A DNA stretch of 51,830 nucleotides, taken from the NCBI GenBank assembly GCA_015233935.1, contig JADFXB010000013.1:1-51830 (forward strand), given 5' to 3'. Position numbers and translations under genes: made by a program. Below the pieces are notes generated by a model, which ran no database searches, was not told the DNA's origin, and saw only the letters and a list, made by a program, of their open reading frames with translations. Of this stretch, positions 1-9,638 are shown in pieces. Within the stretch, counting starts at the first letter, position 1. Every line of letters begins with the position of its first letter. The DNA comes from Magnetococcales bacterium. Lineage in GTDB: Bacteria; Pseudomonadota; Magnetococcia; Magnetococcales; JADFXB01.

Positions 1-54
1 TTACGCCAATTTCTGATTAAGATGATTGGTGGCTGGAATCCGACGGGCTGCTAG
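1..54 (+). CDS. possible C-terminal tail of an upstream gene (partial)
   Basis: Frame 1 is open from the window edge to a TAG at 52-54, giving 17 residues that end in WNPTGC. This could be the tail of a gene that starts outside the window, lying 45 bp before the GTG of the next gene. It is too short to assign, and chance openness is quite possible. Confidence 0.2.
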   Translation, partial: LRQFLIKMIGGWNPTGC

Positions 55-99
55 CTGGTCAGATTACGATTATTTTGATTGCTCTTACCAGGAGGTTGT

Positions 100-1269
100 G
101 TGCACCAATCCAGCGAGTTAGGTAATTGCGCCTGTTATACCATCGGGGCCACCTGGCACCATCTTTTGCACCTCATGCCCTATGTGCGGGCCTCTGGTAT
201 GCCGGTCTATCTCATCGGGGTGGAAGAGGATTATGTCCATCATTTAAGGGGCGACCATCCAGGGGTGGAGATGATTCGGGTCACCACCGCCCAACAGGCC
301 GCCCAAATGCTGTCGCGTCACGATATCCTGTATTCTTCCAATTTTTACAACTCCTTCCGACAACAAATTGAACCCCTGCTCTCCCGACGACCCTTCATGG
401 TGCGGGTCAATCATGGGGCCGGTAACAAAACTTCCGAAAATCGCGCCTGGCTTTCTGCTGCCATCAAACCCTTCCAGGTGACCATCTATTGCGGGCACCG
501 GGATCTGGATACCATCCACGCTGTGGGATTGATCCCTGAGCCTGCAGCCAAAGGCACCAACCCCTATTTCATCCAAGGCAACGATGGCCAACTCCGCATG
601 CTCATTCTGGAAGGCAATCCCCGCCTGCAAGATTACTTAAATCAACAACCTCCCCGTGACCAATTGGCCAAGCAATGGGGGGTGACAGGAGATCGTCCCG
701 TTATCCTCTTCACACCCACCTATCCCGCCACGCGCCCTGACGGCAGCAAGGAAGCCTCCTCCCTTACCCTGTTCATGCAACTCATGGACGAACTTGGTCC
801 AGAGAACTTTCAGGTGTTGATCAAACTGCACCCCAACCTGGTGGAGCATGACGACCTGGTGGCCCCCCTGTTGGCCCGTTTCGCACCCCAGGCCACCAGA
901 GAGGATATCTTCTGGAACGATTATCTCACCCGCATGGATTTGGCCGATCTGTTGATCTGCGATCACACCGCCACCGTCAGCGAATTTTTGTTCTTCGACA
1001 AACCCATTGTCTTTCTCGATCCCGCCGGGGCCTGCCCCTCTCCCGTCCAGGTACCCATGAACAACCGCTACTGGAGTTATCAATGGGGGGAGGTTGTCTC
1101 ACCCCATAATCGTCCCCAATGGAAGGCGGCTGTGGAACGTTCCCTGACCTTGGATGACTATCGACCAGTACGCCACCGCATGAAAGATTATCTCTTCGCC
1201 AACGATTTCACCCCCCACCAGATCATGGCAAAGGTGGCGGAATTTATCCGTTCACTCCGGCCACTTTAA
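100..1269 (+). CDS. CDP-glycerol:glycerophosphotransferase-like glycosyltransferase
   Basis: The 389-residue product resembles the CDP-glycerol poly(glycerophosphate) transferase (TagB/TagF, GT-B fold) family. Visible family marks are the KLHP motif near residue 244 and the C-terminal signature near residue 288, [15 protein letters not shown], matching the D-x-(S/T)-(S/T)-x-x-x-E-F-L-x-x-x-K-P pattern that binds the nucleotide-activated donor. A GTG at 100 follows a GGAGG at 91-95; a TTG at 79 lies upstream of that ribosome site and is less likely. There is no signal peptide or membrane segment, so it is probably cytoplasmic or peripheral. In Gram-negative bacteria such proteins act on surface glycans with polyol phosphate; the acceptor here is unknown. 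Its 3' end overlaps convergent creA by 18 bp. Confidence 0.7.
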   Translation: MHQSSELGNCACYTIGATWHHLLHLMPYVRASGMPVYLIGVEEDYVHHLRGDHPGVEMIRVTTAQQAAQMLSRHDILYSSNFYNSFRQQIEPLLSRRPFMVRVNHGAGNKTSENRAWLSAAIKPFQVTIYCGHRDLDTIHAVGLIPEPAAKGTNPYFIQGNDGQLRMLILEGNPRLQDYLNQQPPRDQLAKQWGVTGDRPVILFTPTYPATRPDGSKEASSLTLFMQLMDELGPENFQVLIKLHPNLVEHDDLVAPLLARFAPQATREDIFWNDYLTRMDLADLLICDHTATVSEFLFFDKPIVFLDPAGACPSPVQVPMNNRYWSYQWGEVVSPHNRPQWKAAVERSLTLDDYRPVRHRMKDYLFANDFTPHQIMAKVAEFIRSLRPL

Positions 1270-1710
1270 TATGGGAACCGTGGAGAGGCTGTTCTTGGGG
1301 GAGCCTTCAATCAACTTGTCGCTGTAGACCAGATAGACCAGGGTGTTGCGCTTTTTGTCGAGAAAACGTACCACCTGCATCTTTTTGAACAGAATGGATG
1401 TCTTCTGGCTGAAGACCGACTCCCCATCCTTGAAATCTTCCAAAAATTTGATCACCCCCACCTGGCGGCAGGCGATGGAGGCATCCGAGGTATCTTCCGC
1501 CAGGCCCACCGCTCCTGTCAGACCACCCCGCCGGGCACGGCTCAAATGGCAGGAAACCCCAGATACCTTGGGATCGTCAAAGGCTTCAATCACAATTTTG
1601 TCATCCGGTCCCATAAGCTTGAAGGCGGTGTCCACACTGCCAATAATTTCCGCCTGGGCAACAAGGGGGGCCAGAAGGGCAGCGGCAAACAGGGTGAAAA
1701 AAGGTTTCAT
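1252..1710 (-). CDS. creA: CreA family protein
   Basis: The 152-residue product has a cleavable signal peptide (hydrophobic residues 5-18 ending in AQA) and then a CreA domain starting [18 protein letters not shown]. The family's two cysteines are present ([10 protein letters not shown] and SIACRQVG). CreA is a conserved periplasmic protein of unknown biochemical role. The start ATG overlaps the radC stop by four bases (ATGA), so the two are translationally coupled. The 3' end overlaps the convergent glycerophosphotransferase-like gene by 18 bp, leaving no room for a terminator between them. Length is typical of the family. Confidence 0.85.
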   Translation of the reverse strand: MKPFFTLFAAALLAPLVAQAEIIGSVDTAFKLMGPDDKIVIEAFDDPKVSGVSCHLSRARRGGLTGAVGLAEDTSDASIACRQVGVIKFLEDFKDGESVFSQKTSILFKKMQVVRFLDKKRNTLVYLVYSDKLIEGSPKNSLSTVPILKWPE

Positions 1711-2570
1711 GTCGGCTCCTCAGAGTCGTTAAGAGGGGAATCTTCCCAATCACAGGTAAGCAGTGTATCCTCTGCCACGGCAGCAGGTAGTCGGGGAAGC
1801 GGCTTGGCTTCCTGGCGGTTGTGGCCAAAATCCACCACCTCCTCCTCCGCCATGCTCAAACAAGTGTTCCCCGCCACAATGATGTGATCCTGCACCATAA
1901 TGTTAAGAGGGGTCAAAGTGTTAATCAAGGTGAGGGTGAATTCAATATCCGGCTTTGAAGGTCGCGGATTGCCGCCTGGATGGTTATGGGCCAAAATCAC
2001 CTTGCTGGCCCGATGACGTAAAATTTCCTCCACCACATGGCGGGGATGAATCAAGGTCTCCTGCACCGTACCACGGTTGATGAGCGCGGGATAGAGCAAG
2101 CGACCATGCAAATCCAGGCATAAGACATAAAACACTTCCTCCGGTCGTCCGATCATCAACGGCTTGACAAATTTTTTCACCGCTTGCGGCGTAATGAGTA
2201 TGGGCTTCTCCCGTTTCACCAAGTCCATTTGATAGCGGCGGGTCAGTTGGGGGATCATGGTCAAAAAAGCGGCGGTCTGCTCGCCAATCCCTTCCACCGT
2301 GCGCAAATCCCTGGGATCCGCATCCAACACGGCGGACAAACTGCCAAACCGCTTCATCAGAGCGTGGGCCAGGGGGTTGGTATCCCGGCGGGGAAAAACG
2401 TGATACAAGAGTATCTCCAGGATTTGATGATCCTGGAAATGGTCCAACCCCTCCGTAAAAAATCGCTGGCGAAGCCTTTGGCGATGTCCCTCATGCAGTA
2501 ACGGGGGGGCAGGAGCCTCTGTCACTTCGGGAGTGGCCTGGGTAGCTTTTTTAGTGGTGGTGCGTGGCAT
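1707..2570 (-). CDS. radC: RadC family (JAB/MPN domain) protein
   Basis: The 287-residue product has the RadC layout. A helix-hairpin-helix region comes first (residues about 25-115, with [14 protein letters not shown] and [10 protein letters not shown]), then a JAB1/MPN+ metalloprotease-like domain with the JAMM signature [14 protein letters not shown] and an upstream catalytic Glu. Length is above the usual 220-230 because of an N-terminal Thr/Pro/Ala-rich tail. RadC was named for DNA repair, but its actual function is unsettled. The gene starts only 39 bp from the dnaB start on the opposite strand, so the two share a very short divergent control region. It is followed by creA with a four-base overlap. 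Confidence 0.92.
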   Translation of the reverse strand: MPRTTTKKATQATPEVTEAPAPPLLHEGHRQRLRQRFFTEGLDHFQDHQILEILLYHVFPRRDTNPLAHALMKRFGSLSAVLDADPRDLRTVEGIGEQTAAFLTMIPQLTRRYQMDLVKREKPILITPQAVKKFVKPLMIGRPEEVFYVLCLDLHGRLLYPALINRGTVQETLIHPRHVVEEILRHRASKVILAHNHPGGNPRPSKPDIEFTLTLINTLTPLNIMVQDHIIVAGNTCLSMAEEEVVDFGHNRQEAKPLPRLPAAVAEDTLLTCDWEDSPLNDSEEPT

Positions 2571-2609
2571 GGCCAGAGCGTCTTCTCAAATTAAAGGTGA
2601 TTGTCATCC

Positions 2610-4031
2610 ATGAACGAGCAAGAAGAATTTGCCTCTCCACCCCATACCGACCCGCAAAACATCGACTGGCAGCCGGGCGAGGAGGAAAGTCACAATCTGC
2701 GCCGTCCACCTTATTCAGCGGATGCGGAGCAGTCGGTCCTTGGTGGTATTTTGTTGGACAACACCGTCTTTGATCAAGTGGCAGACTTGATCACCGCTGA
2801 CGATTTTTACATTGGTGCCCATAAGGCCATTTTTCAAGGATGCACCGCCCTCCTGGAACGGGGAGAACCCGCCGATCCCATTACCCTCAGACAATATCTG
2901 GAAAAAAATTCTGAACTGGATCAAGTCGGGGGTATGGGCTATGTGGCCCAACTGGTGCAAACCGTCCCCACCGCCGCCAATATTAAAGCCTACGCCAAAC
3001 TGGTGCACGATAAATCGGTCTTGCGGGAACTCTCCGGCCAGGCTACCAAAATTGTGGAACGCATCTACTCGGGGGATGTCAAGCGGGTGGATGATGTCCT
3101 GGACGATGCCGAACAACGCATCTTCGGGGTTGCCGAACGTAAGGAAAAAAACCGCTCCGAATACCACTCCCTGAAATCGGTGTTGGTCCCCGTCTTCGAC
3201 CGCATCTCCAACATGATGGAAAATAAGGATCATGTGGTGGGGGTGCCCTCCGGTTTTCATGATCTGGATAAAATGCTGGCCGGATTTCAACCCTCCGACT
3301 TGATCATCGTCGCCGGGCGTCCCTCCATGGGTAAGACCGCCCTGGCCATGAACTTTGCCACCAATGCCGCCCTGGATGCCGGGCGTCCGGTGGGGGTCTT
3401 CTCCCTGGAAATGTCCAAGGAGCAACTGGCCGCCCGTATGCTGGCCTCCACCGCCAAGGTGGATGCCCAAAGCATGCGCACCGGCTGGTTGCAAAACGAT
3501 GAATATGGCAAGCTCACCCGCACCGTGGCCCAATTGAGCGAAGCACCCCTCTTCGTGGACGATACCCCCGCCCTGTCGGTGATGGCCATGCGTTCCAAAG
3601 CCAGAAGGCTCAAGCGGGAAAAGGGAATCCAACTCATCGTGGTGGACTATCTGCAACTCATGCGGGGTAGTTCCGCCACCCAGGACAACCGGGTGCAGGA
3701 AATTTCCGAAATCAGCCAGGGACTCAAGGCCATCGCCAAGGAACTCTCCATCCCCGTCATCGCCCTCTCCCAGCTCTCCCGCAAGGTGGAAGAACGCCCG
3801 GATAAACGCCCCATCCTGTCCGACCTGCGTGAATCCGGCAGTATCGAACAGGATGCCGATGTGGTGATGTTTGTCTACCGGGAGGAGTACTACAAACGCA
3901 ACGATCCCAACCTGAAAGGCCGGGCTGAGGTGATCATCGCCAAACAACGTAACGGTCCTACCGGTGATCTGCCTCTTACCTTTCTGCACCAGTATACCCG
4001 CTTTGAAAATTTTGCCCCCCGGGAATATTGA
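2610..4031 (+). CDS. dnaB: replicative DNA helicase DnaB
   Basis: The 473-residue product is the hexameric 5'-3' replicative helicase. The N-terminal DnaB domain begins at PPYSADAEQSVLGGILLD (about residues 33-50). The RecA-like domain carries Walker A GRPSMGKTA (about 236-244), Walker B IVVDYLQLM, and the late signature RPILSDLRESGSIEQDADVV. ATG 2610 sits 9 nt after AAAGGTGA and is preferred to an in-frame TTG at 2601 that directly abuts that ribosome site. No intein interrupts it. It diverges from radC. After the stop there is an 8-bp inverted repeat without a T-run before the convergent small gene. Confidence 0.97.
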   Translation: MNEQEEFASPPHTDPQNIDWQPGEEESHNLRRPPYSADAEQSVLGGILLDNTVFDQVADLITADDFYIGAHKAIFQGCTALLERGEPADPITLRQYLEKNSELDQVGGMGYVAQLVQTVPTAANIKAYAKLVHDKSVLRELSGQATKIVERIYSGDVKRVDDVLDDAEQRIFGVAERKEKNRSEYHSLKSVLVPVFDRISNMMENKDHVVGVPSGFHDLDKMLAGFQPSDLIIVAGRPSMGKTALAMNFATNAALDAGRPVGVFSLEMSKEQLAARMLASTAKVDAQSMRTGWLQNDEYGKLTRTVAQLSEAPLFVDDTPALSVMAMRSKARRLKREKGIQLIVVDYLQLMRGSSATQDNRVQEISEISQGLKAIAKELSIPVIALSQLSRKVEERPDKRPILSDLRESGSIEQDADVVMFVYREEYYKRNDPNLKGRAEVIIAKQRNGPTGDLPLTFLHQYTRFENFAPREY

Positions 4032-4045
4032 ACCATCCCACAAAA

Positions 4046-4077
4046 CATGGGCCAACCACTACACCGGTCGGCCCATG
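4046..4077. other. inverted repeat between convergent dnaB and small gene
   Basis: CATGGGCC at 4046-4053 pairs with GGCCCATG at 4070-4077 across a 16-nt loop, in the short gap between two convergent genes. A T-run is missing on both sides, so it is not a classical intrinsic terminator. Confidence 0.4.
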
Positions 4078-4101
4078 GGCTGGAGGTTACAAGGAGAAGG
4101 G

Positions 4102-4323
4102 TTATCCTTCATCCACCCAATCGTCCAGGTTGCTCATCAGGTCAAGGGTGGAGGGTTCGACACGGATTTTTTTGTATTTCTTCAGGTTTTTCCTGGACTC
4201 GAAAAAGATGGACAAGCAGTAGTCCCCCTTGCAATCCTTGATGCTGGGCAGTTTTTCAAAGGCTGGCAGCATATGCAGAGGACGCATGCTGATGGGATCG
4301 GTGGCGCAAATAATGTTGGTCAT
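4102..4323 (-). CDS. small uncharacterised protein behind a Fur-box-like site
   Basis: This 73-residue protein is not recognised. It begins MTNIICATDPISMRPLHM, contains three cysteines in the first half (one in IICAT, two in KDCKGDYC), a basic stretch SRKNLKKYKKIRV, and an acidic end DDWVDEG. No signal peptide or membrane segment is visible, so it should be cytoplasmic. ATG 4323 is chosen because GGGGGAGG precedes it by a few bases; an upstream in-frame ATG at 4365 would place the start inside the Fur-box-like repeat. That repeat, 28-46 bp before the start, suggests iron control. The gene is convergent with dnaB. Confidence 0.6.
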   Translation of the reverse strand: MTNIICATDPISMRPLHMLPAFEKLPSIKDCKGDYCLSIFFESRKNLKKYKKIRVEPSTLDLMSNLDDWVDEG

Positions 4324-4350
4324 GGGAGCCTCCCCCTGGAGTATCGATGT

Positions 4351-4369
4351 TTGAATGAGAATCATTCAT
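4351..4369 (-). promoter_or_regulatory. candidate Fur box
   Basis: The core AATGAGAATCATT at 4354-4366 matches the central 13 bases of the classical 19-bp Fur consensus at 12 positions; the outer bases match poorly. It lies within the dyad GAATGA-GAA-TCATTC, just upstream of the 73-residue gene. Iron-dependent repression is inferred from the match only. Confidence 0.45.
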
Positions 4370-4394
4370 TTATAAGCTTGGACCCGCCACTGGG

Positions 4395-4438
4395 GAAAAA
4401 GTTTCATGGCGGTGATCATTGCAGGATGATCACCGCCA
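4395..4438 (-). terminator. intrinsic terminator of the chemotaxis receptor gene
   Basis: A perfect 13-bp inverted repeat has arms at 4407-4419 (TGGCGGTGATCAT) and 4426-4438 with a 6-nt loop. On the minus strand it is followed after a few bases by TTTTT. It starts 10 bp past the receptor stop codon. Confidence 0.7.
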
Positions 4439-4448
4439 GCAAGCAGGA

Positions 4449-6626
4449 TTACAGCTTAAATTTGGACATCATCTGGTTGAGGCCGTTGGCGATATCGGTC
4501 ATCTCGCGGGAGCGTTGATCCACGGTGGTGCTCAACTGGGTCAGTTTACCCATGGCCCCTTTGACCTCCACCATGGCCGTGGCCACTTGTTGGGAGGCGG
4601 TGGCCACTTTGTCCACATTGTTGGAAATGCGCTGATTGCCCTGGGATGCCTGACGCACGCTGTGGGCCATGGCCTGCACCCCCTTGGTGGCCTCACTGAC
4701 GCTCAAGGTCACTTCGGCGATACCAGAAGAAATTTCCGCCACGTTGCGGGTCACCTCCGTAATGCCAGCGGAAGATTCGCTCACCCGCCGGGAAACCTCA
4801 TCAGTCTCCGCTGAAACCGAATTGATGGAACGGGAAACCTCTGCCAGGGATTGGTTTTGTTCACCCACCGCCTGCAAAATTTCATTGTTGGCATGGCTGA
4901 TCTGCTCAATAATCCGGCTCACCTCGCGGGAGCGTTCACCCACTTCTCGTGAATTGGAACGGATTTCATCGGTTTTGCTGGAAATCATCTTGGTGGCGTC
5001 AGCGGTCTGGCGGGCCAGTTCCTTCACCTCATTGGCCACCACCGCAAAACCCTTGCCTGCTTCACCGGCACCGGCGGCCTCAATGGCAGCATTCAAGGCC
5101 AACAGGTTGGTTTGCCCGGCAATGGTGTTGATCACCTTCACCACATTGCCAATTTCAACCGCCGAACTCATGAGGCGTTCCATCATCTCCTGGCTGCTGC
5201 GGGCATATTGATTGGCCTGTTGCGACTGACTGTTGGCAGCATCGCACCGCTTGCGCACCTCTTGCAGAGAGGCGTGCATCTCCTCAACTGCTGCGGCCAC
5301 ATAACGCACATTGATGTTGGTTTTTTCCGCCGCCTCCTGCACATGGGTCAAACTGGTGCTGGCCTGCTCGGAAGCCGCCGCCACCGCCGACAGATTGGTG
5401 CTGGACTCCTCTGCCGCTGCCGAAATGGTGTTCATATTATTGCTGGCCTGTTCGGCAGCAGCAGAGATGGTGTGCATGTTACTGTTGGAATCCGACGCTG
5501 CCTTGGCAGTGGTCTGCATATCCTGGTTCATGCTGCCGGAGGTGTTGGCCACCTGCTCGGCCTGTTTGGTCACTGCCACGGTATTGGCCGACATTTCCGC
5601 CACCACCTGCAACAGACTGGCGGCACCCGTCTGCAGACGATTGGCATTGTCCACAATGTTTTTAACCATCATGCGCAAATGATCCAGCATGTTGCGGGTG
5701 GCATTGATGGTACGACCAATGTCGTCATGATCGGAGGCCGTGGCAAGTTCAACCGTCAAATCTCCCTGGGCAATCCGATGCATGGCGGATTGCACCGTTT
5801 GTACCGGTCGGATGGCCAGCCGCTTGATCAAGGTGTAAATCATGGTCCCCAGCAGGATGAGGATCAAAGAGGAGACGGCCAATATTTCCCACAGAATGAT
5901 GTTAACCTCTGCCCGCATATTGTCCAGCTTGAAGATAATTTCAAAGGCTCCCCGCTGCTCCCCATCTTTCCAACCTTCCATCTTGATGCCTAAAGGATCC
6001 AACCCTTTGCCTTCGGGATAATCTTTATCTGTCCCATGACACAACAGACAGGCGGGTTTCATGACAATGGGGCGCATATAACGAATGACACCCTGTTGCT
6101 CATCCCGAACCCAGTATTCATCCAGATTTTCCTTATCCATTTTCAGGATCATCTCCCGCTCGATGCCGTTGGCCTCTTTTTCTGGATTGCGGGCGTTGAT
6201 GCGGGTGACACGAAATTCATAGGGGCTGGCTTGGCCTGCTTGACCGCGTTTGACATTGGCCTCTTCAATTTTTTTCTGACCAATGGTCCAACTGGCCACA
6301 ATGGGGATGGAATCATAGTAACGGGTCTCCCGGGCCGCCCTGATGATCTCGGCGGTGGTGCGGGCACCGGATTTGGCAATATGATCTTGCGCCTCCTTGA
6401 GCAGGCTGGGATCAAACATTTTTTGATTATTCATTTTAGTGATGAAGTTGCGGGCATTTTCCATTTGCAGGGTCACATCCCTGGATTCGTGGACAATACT
6501 TTCGATGGCATGCTCTTCAATTTCCATGCGAACCAACAGGAAAATGGCGGCAAATCCCAAGGTGGTCAGGAGGATAATGGATAAAATAATTTTAGTGCCG
6601 AAGTTGAGCTGTTTGATGCTGTCCAT
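4449..6626 (-). CDS. methyl-accepting chemotaxis protein with periplasmic haem-type sensor domain
   Basis: The 725-residue receptor has a first membrane segment at about 12-32 and a periplasmic domain at 33-243. That domain ends with a c-type haem motif CLLCH (Cys193, Cys196, His197) preceded by RPIVMKPA, typical of DUF3365/Tll0287-like domains. A second membrane segment (about 244-264), a HAMP domain starting [11 protein letters not shown], and a long coiled-coil signalling domain follow. The hairpin tip reads [20 protein letters not shown], identifying an MCP that should couple to CheA/CheW. Haem suggests sensing of redox state, oxygen or another haem ligand, but this is inferred. No C-terminal CheR-binding pentapeptide is seen. 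It is monocistronic, with its own terminator. Confidence 0.93.
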   Translation of the reverse strand: MDSIKQLNFGTKIILSIILLTTLGFAAIFLLVRMEIEEHAIESIVHESRDVTLQMENARNFITKMNNQKMFDPSLLKEAQDHIAKSGARTTAEIIRAARETRYYDSIPIVASWTIGQKKIEEANVKRGQAGQASPYEFRVTRINARNPEKEANGIEREMILKMDKENLDEYWVRDEQQGVIRYMRPIVMKPACLLCHGTDKDYPEGKGLDPLGIKMEGWKDGEQRGAFEIIFKLDNMRAEVNIILWEILAVSSLILILLGTMIYTLIKRLAIRPVQTVQSAMHRIAQGDLTVELATASDHDDIGRTINATRNMLDHLRMMVKNIVDNANRLQTGAASLLQVVAEMSANTVAVTKQAEQVANTSGSMNQDMQTTAKAASDSNSNMHTISAAAEQASNNMNTISAAAEESSTNLSAVAAASEQASTSLTHVQEAAEKTNINVRYVAAAVEEMHASLQEVRKRCDAANSQSQQANQYARSSQEMMERLMSSAVEIGNVVKVINTIAGQTNLLALNAAIEAAGAGEAGKGFAVVANEVKELARQTADATKMISSKTDEIRSNSREVGERSREVSRIIEQISHANNEILQAVGEQNQSLAEVSRSINSVSAETDEVSRRVSESSAGITEVTRNVAEISSGIAEVTLSVSEATKGVQAMAHSVRQASQGNQRISNNVDKVATASQQVATAMVEVKGAMGKLTQLSTTVDQRSREMTDIANGLNQMMSKFKL

Positions 6627-6795
6627 GGAGTGCTCTTCCCTAATTGCAAATGGTTTTCACTTCTTTTCAAAGGCATACCTCTCGGTCGATAGCATACCAT
6701 TAACGGGCCGCCATGTCGATAAAGATGATGGACTGGATGGATTTAGTCAACAACGATACAGAAAAAAGGGAGAGGAGGGGGGCATTATGGATAGC

Positions 6796-6832
6796 GTCGC
6801 CATGGGAAAGAATCCCTATTTCCCATGGCGAC
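6796..6832. terminator. 14-bp perfect hairpin after the nitrilase-family gene
   Basis: Arms at 6796-6809 (GTCGCCATGGGAAA) and 6819-6832 pair perfectly around a 9-nt loop, 10 bp past the stop of the nitrilase-family gene. No T-run follows closely on the minus strand (TTTTTT comes about 25 nt later). It may terminate, or protect the mRNA 3' end. Confidence 0.5.
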
Positions 6833-6841
6833 TTGCCAGTT

Positions 6842-7663
6842 TTACAGAATGCGATGTTTGAGGCAGGGAATCCGGGCACGGCAGCGGGAGGAGCGCACCG
6901 GGTCGATGGGGGCCATGACCACCCCCTGGCCGTCGGCGCAACGGGCTTCCACTGTCCCCCAGGGTTCGACGATCATGGAGTGACCGTAGGTTTGCCGTCC
7001 TCCCGGATGGCGTCCCCATTGGTCGGCAGCCAGGACATAGGCGAAATTTTCCACCGCTCTGGCCCGCAGGAGCAGCTCCCAGTGATCCTTGCCGGTGGTG
7101 AGGGTAAAGGCAGCGGGAACCGCCAGCATGATGGCCCCCTGGGCGGCCAGATGACGATAAAGTTCAGGAAAACGCAAATCGTAGCAAACGGTCAAGCCCA
7201 GAAGACCAAACGGGGTCTCGGCAATCACCGGGGTTTTGCCGGGTTGAATAAAATCCGACTCCCGATACACATCTCCCACCCCTAAATCCACATCAAAGAG
7301 GTGAATTTTGTCGTAGCGGCTTTTGACCTTGCCATCGGCGGAGACCAGGAAACAGGCACCAAAAGATTTGCCTTCCACTTCGCTGGCCATGGGGATGGTT
7401 CCACCCACAATCCAAACCTTCTGTTCCTTGGCAAACTCTTTCAGAAAATTGAGACTGGGGGAGTTTTCAGGATCTTCCCGGTGGGCGCGTTTTTCTTCTT
7501 CGTTGCGGCCCATGAAGGAGAAGTTTTCCGGTAAAACCAGCAGTTTGGCTCCCCGTGAAGCGGCTTCTTTCATCAATTTGCCAGCACTGGCAAGATTTTT
7601 TTCACGATTGTTGCCAGAGCACATCTGAATTACGGCTGCCAGGGCGTTGTCGGACTTGGTCAT
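6842..7663 (-). CDS. carbon-nitrogen hydrolase (nitrilase superfamily, Nit1/omega-amidase type)
   Basis: The 273-residue product carries the nitrilase-superfamily catalytic triad: Glu46 in VLPEN, Lys119 in RYDKIHLFDV, and nucleophile Cys160 in LTVCYDLRFPELYR. This form matches the Nit branch, whose members hydrolyse small amides such as deaminated glutathione or alpha-keto-glutaramate. The exact substrate cannot be read from sequence. It is cytoplasmic. It is followed upstream in the same direction by grxC, and this hydrolase-glutaredoxin-ComF order is common in Alphaproteobacteria. A strong hairpin follows its stop. Confidence 0.88.
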   Translation of the reverse strand: MTKSDNALAAVIQMCSGNNREKNLASAGKLMKEAASRGAKLLVLPENFSFMGRNEEEKRAHREDPENSPSLNFLKEFAKEQKVWIVGGTIPMASEVEGKSFGACFLVSADGKVKSRYDKIHLFDVDLGVGDVYRESDFIQPGKTPVIAETPFGLLGLTVCYDLRFPELYRHLAAQGAIMLAVPAAFTLTTGKDHWELLLRARAVENFAYVLAADQWGRHPGGRQTYGHSMIVEPWGTVEARCADGQGVVMAPIDPVRSSRCRARIPCLKHRIL

Positions 7664-7707
7664 GGAGTGGCCTCTTTGCCAGAACTATAAAAATAGGAGG
7701 GAATCCC

Positions 7708-7968
7708 TCAATTCAATCCCAACATGGGATCCAGTTTACCTTCCGCATCCAGGGCATGGATATCATCACAGCCGCCCACATGGTTTCCATCGATGAAAAT
7801 TTGTGGAACCGTGCGACGACCGCCTGCCTTTTGGATCATTTCCTCACGCAATTCGGGTTGTTCCGTGAGATTGATTTCATCATACTGCACACCCTTTTTT
7901 TTCAGCAAGGCTTTGGCACGCACACAATAGGGGCACACGGTGGTGGAATAGATGAGAACTTGGGCCAT
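7708..7968 (-). CDS. grxC: glutaredoxin 3
   Basis: The 86-residue dithiol glutaredoxin has the active site CPYC (Cys12, Cys15), the TVPQIFIDG cis-Pro loop, and the GGCDDIHAL glutathione-binding motif. It reduces protein and ribonucleotide-reductase disulphides with glutathione in the cytoplasm. ATG 7968 is preferred over longer in-frame starts because a GGAAGGA precedes it and the length is canonical. It lies between comF (52 bp away) and the nitrilase-family gene (44 bp away), all leftward, probably one transcript. Confidence 0.95.
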   Translation of the reverse strand: MAQVLIYSTTVCPYCVRAKALLKKKGVQYDEINLTEQPELREEMIQKAGGRRTVPQIFIDGNHVGGCDDIHALDAEGKLDPMLGLN

Positions 7969-8020
7969 GGTCGATTCCTTCCGACTCCGAAAAAAAGGGT
8001 TGCCAGCAAAAAAACACGGT

Positions 8021-8773
8021 TCAAGTTTGTTGCCAATGGTGTTCCGGGGTAGTGCGGGCCAGGCAAAGCAGGGCGACCCGTTTGGCCTCGGCCTGTTTGA
8101 GTGCCCTGGTTGCCTCCCGCAAAGTGGCACCCGTGGTCATCACGTCATCCACCAGAAGGACAGCCTTGCCTGCAACCTGTTGGGCGCGGAAGGCATCCTT
8201 GAGATTGACCTGTCGGGCAGCCCGATCCAATCGGCTTTGGGAGGGTGTCATTCTGATACGAAAAAGCCGGTTTGTCACCAGTGGACGATGCAATCGTTTT
8301 GCCACCTCCCCGGCCAACAGGGCAGATTGATTATAACGTCTGGCAATCAGCTTCCAGGGATGCAGGGGAACTGGCAGGATAAGATCGGGCTCTTCCCATT
8401 GCAAGGAATCGGCCAGGGAGATCCAGATCAAATCCGCCAGCATACCCGCCAGCCAGGGACGATCCTGATATTTAAACTGGTGTATCAGCTTCATCATGGC
8501 GGTTTCATAAAGATAGGCGCAATAAAAGACATCCGGGGCGTCGGAACCATGGCACAATGGGCACCCTCCCCCCTGTTGGCCGCTGTAATGGCCACAACGG
8601 GGGCAAATGTCCTGACCCAGACGGGGCAAACCCTGCCGACAGGCAAGACAAAGTTGCATCTCCTCCATTTCCCTCTCGCACACAGGGCATAAAGGAGGAT
8701 ACACTTCCCCCACCAGGCCACGCGCCAGGGATGAGAGCCAACTTATCATGGGAACAGGCATGGAGAAAAGCAT
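8021..8773 (-). CDS. comF: ComF family phosphoribosyltransferase-like protein
   Basis: The product (up to 250 residues) has a double zinc-ribbon N-terminus with CPVC, CLAC, CPRC and CPLC pairs between residues about 29 and 74. A phosphoribosyltransferase domain follows with the PRPP loop VLLVDDVMTTGATL near the C-terminus. The family is linked to natural competence DNA uptake. In-frame ATGs at 8773, 8761 and 8749 all lack a good ribosome site, so the true start is uncertain by eight residues. The start region overlaps that of the divergent methyltransferase gene. The gene is co-directional with grxC and the nitrilase-family gene. Confidence 0.9.
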   Translation of the reverse strand: MLFSMPVPMISWLSSLARGLVGEVYPPLCPVCEREMEEMQLCLACRQGLPRLGQDICPRCGHYSGQQGGGCPLCHGSDAPDVFYCAYLYETAMMKLIHQFKYQDRPWLAGMLADLIWISLADSLQWEEPDLILPVPLHPWKLIARRYNQSALLAGEVAKRLHRPLVTNRLFRIRMTPSQSRLDRAARQVNLKDAFRAQQVAGKAVLLVDDVMTTGATLREATRALKQAEAKRVALLCLARTTPEHHWQQT

Positions 8774-9638
8774 GGAAGAACCCCAACCTTCAGCCAGTCA
8801 GTGCGTATCTTTACCCCACCCCACCGCTGGGGAACAACCGGCAGCCATGGTGGAGCGGCGGTTGCGTCACTCCATGAACCGGCGGGGAAAAAGGCTGGCA
8901 GAGGAGCCTGGTATCCTGGGTTCCATCGCCCAAATGTTGGTGGAACGCACCAGAGAGATCCATTTTTCCCCTGCCGAGGCGTTGGATTTGGGGTGTCGTA
9001 CCGGTTTGGTGGCCCGTTTGCTCAAGGAGCATTGGCCCCAGATGCCGGTGGTCTCCCTCATGCCCACCGCTGCTTTACCCCTGGCCCGGCGGGCAACCCC
9101 TCTCTGTCTGGCAGGTCAACTGCCCCGCCTGCCCTTTGCCAATGAATCTTTTGGCCTGGTGGTGGCCAACTCCTCCTTGCAATGGAGCGGTCAATTGCCC
9201 CTGGCCATGCGTGAGGTCAAGAGGGTGATGAAAAAGGATGGTGTCCTGCTCTGCGCGGTTCCCGGTGATGAAAACCTGCTGGAACTGCGCCAGGCCATGG
9301 CAGAAACCGACCGCCATTTTTACGGTGAAGAACAGCCAAGGGTGGTGGCGGGCTATTCCATCCATACTTTCGGGGATGCCCTACAGGGAGCCGGTTTTTC
9401 CTTTCCGGTGGCTGACCGGGAGCAGGCCCATTTGACCTTTCCCCACCTCACCGCCTTGTTTGCCACCCTGCGCCGCATGGGGGCGGCCAACCCTTTTCCG
9501 GCCACCCCATCCCTTAACCGTTCCTATCTACGCCATTTGGAGGAGGTTTATCGCCACCATTTTCAGCAGGAGGGGCGGCTGCCACTGACCGTGGATATTT
9601 TGTTTGGTCATGGCTGGAAAAATCCGCGTCCCTTATAG
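8772..9638 (+). CDS. class I SAM methyltransferase, BioC/NDUFAF5-like
   Basis: The 288-residue product has a SAM-binding motif I in [15 protein letters not shown] and a post-motif region [21 protein letters not shown] that matches the BioC/NDUFAF5 family. BioC methylates malonyl-ACP to start biotin synthesis, and its partner BioH lies 5 kb downstream. The neighbourhood (divergent comF, then grxC and nitrilase) is instead typical of alphaproteobacterial NDUFAF5-type methyltransferases, which act in complex I assembly. Sequence alone does not settle this. ATG 8772 follows GGAGA with 5-nt spacing; in-frame ATGs at 8748 and 8760 are weaker. It overlaps convergent hslU by 6 bp. Confidence 0.8.
   Translation: MEEPQPSASQCVSLPHPTAGEQPAAMVERRLRHSMNRRGKRLAEEPGILGSIAQMLVERTREIHFSPAEALDLGCRTGLVARLLKEHWPQMPVVSLMPTAALPLARRATPLCLAGQLPRLPFANESFGLVVANSSLQWSGQLPLAMREVKRVMKKDGVLLCAVPGDENLLELRQAMAETDRHFYGEEQPRVVAGYSIHTFGDALQGAGFSFPVADREQAHLTFPHLTALFATLRRMGAANPFPATPSLNRSYLRHLEEVYRHHFQQEGRLPLTVDILFGHGWKNPRPL

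Noticed and set aside
2715-4055. Long open frame antisense to dnaB (446 codons)
   Set aside because: It is a mirror of dnaB codon use, rich in Gly and His, with no family pattern; dnaB on the other strand is certain.
4046-4077. Intrinsic terminator after dnaB
   Set aside because: The inverted repeat is good but has a 16-nt loop and no T-run on either strand, so it is listed only as an inverted repeat.
5112-5993. Long open frame antisense to the chemotaxis receptor
   Set aside because: Low-complexity Gly/His-rich product opposite a certain gene; a codon-bias shadow.
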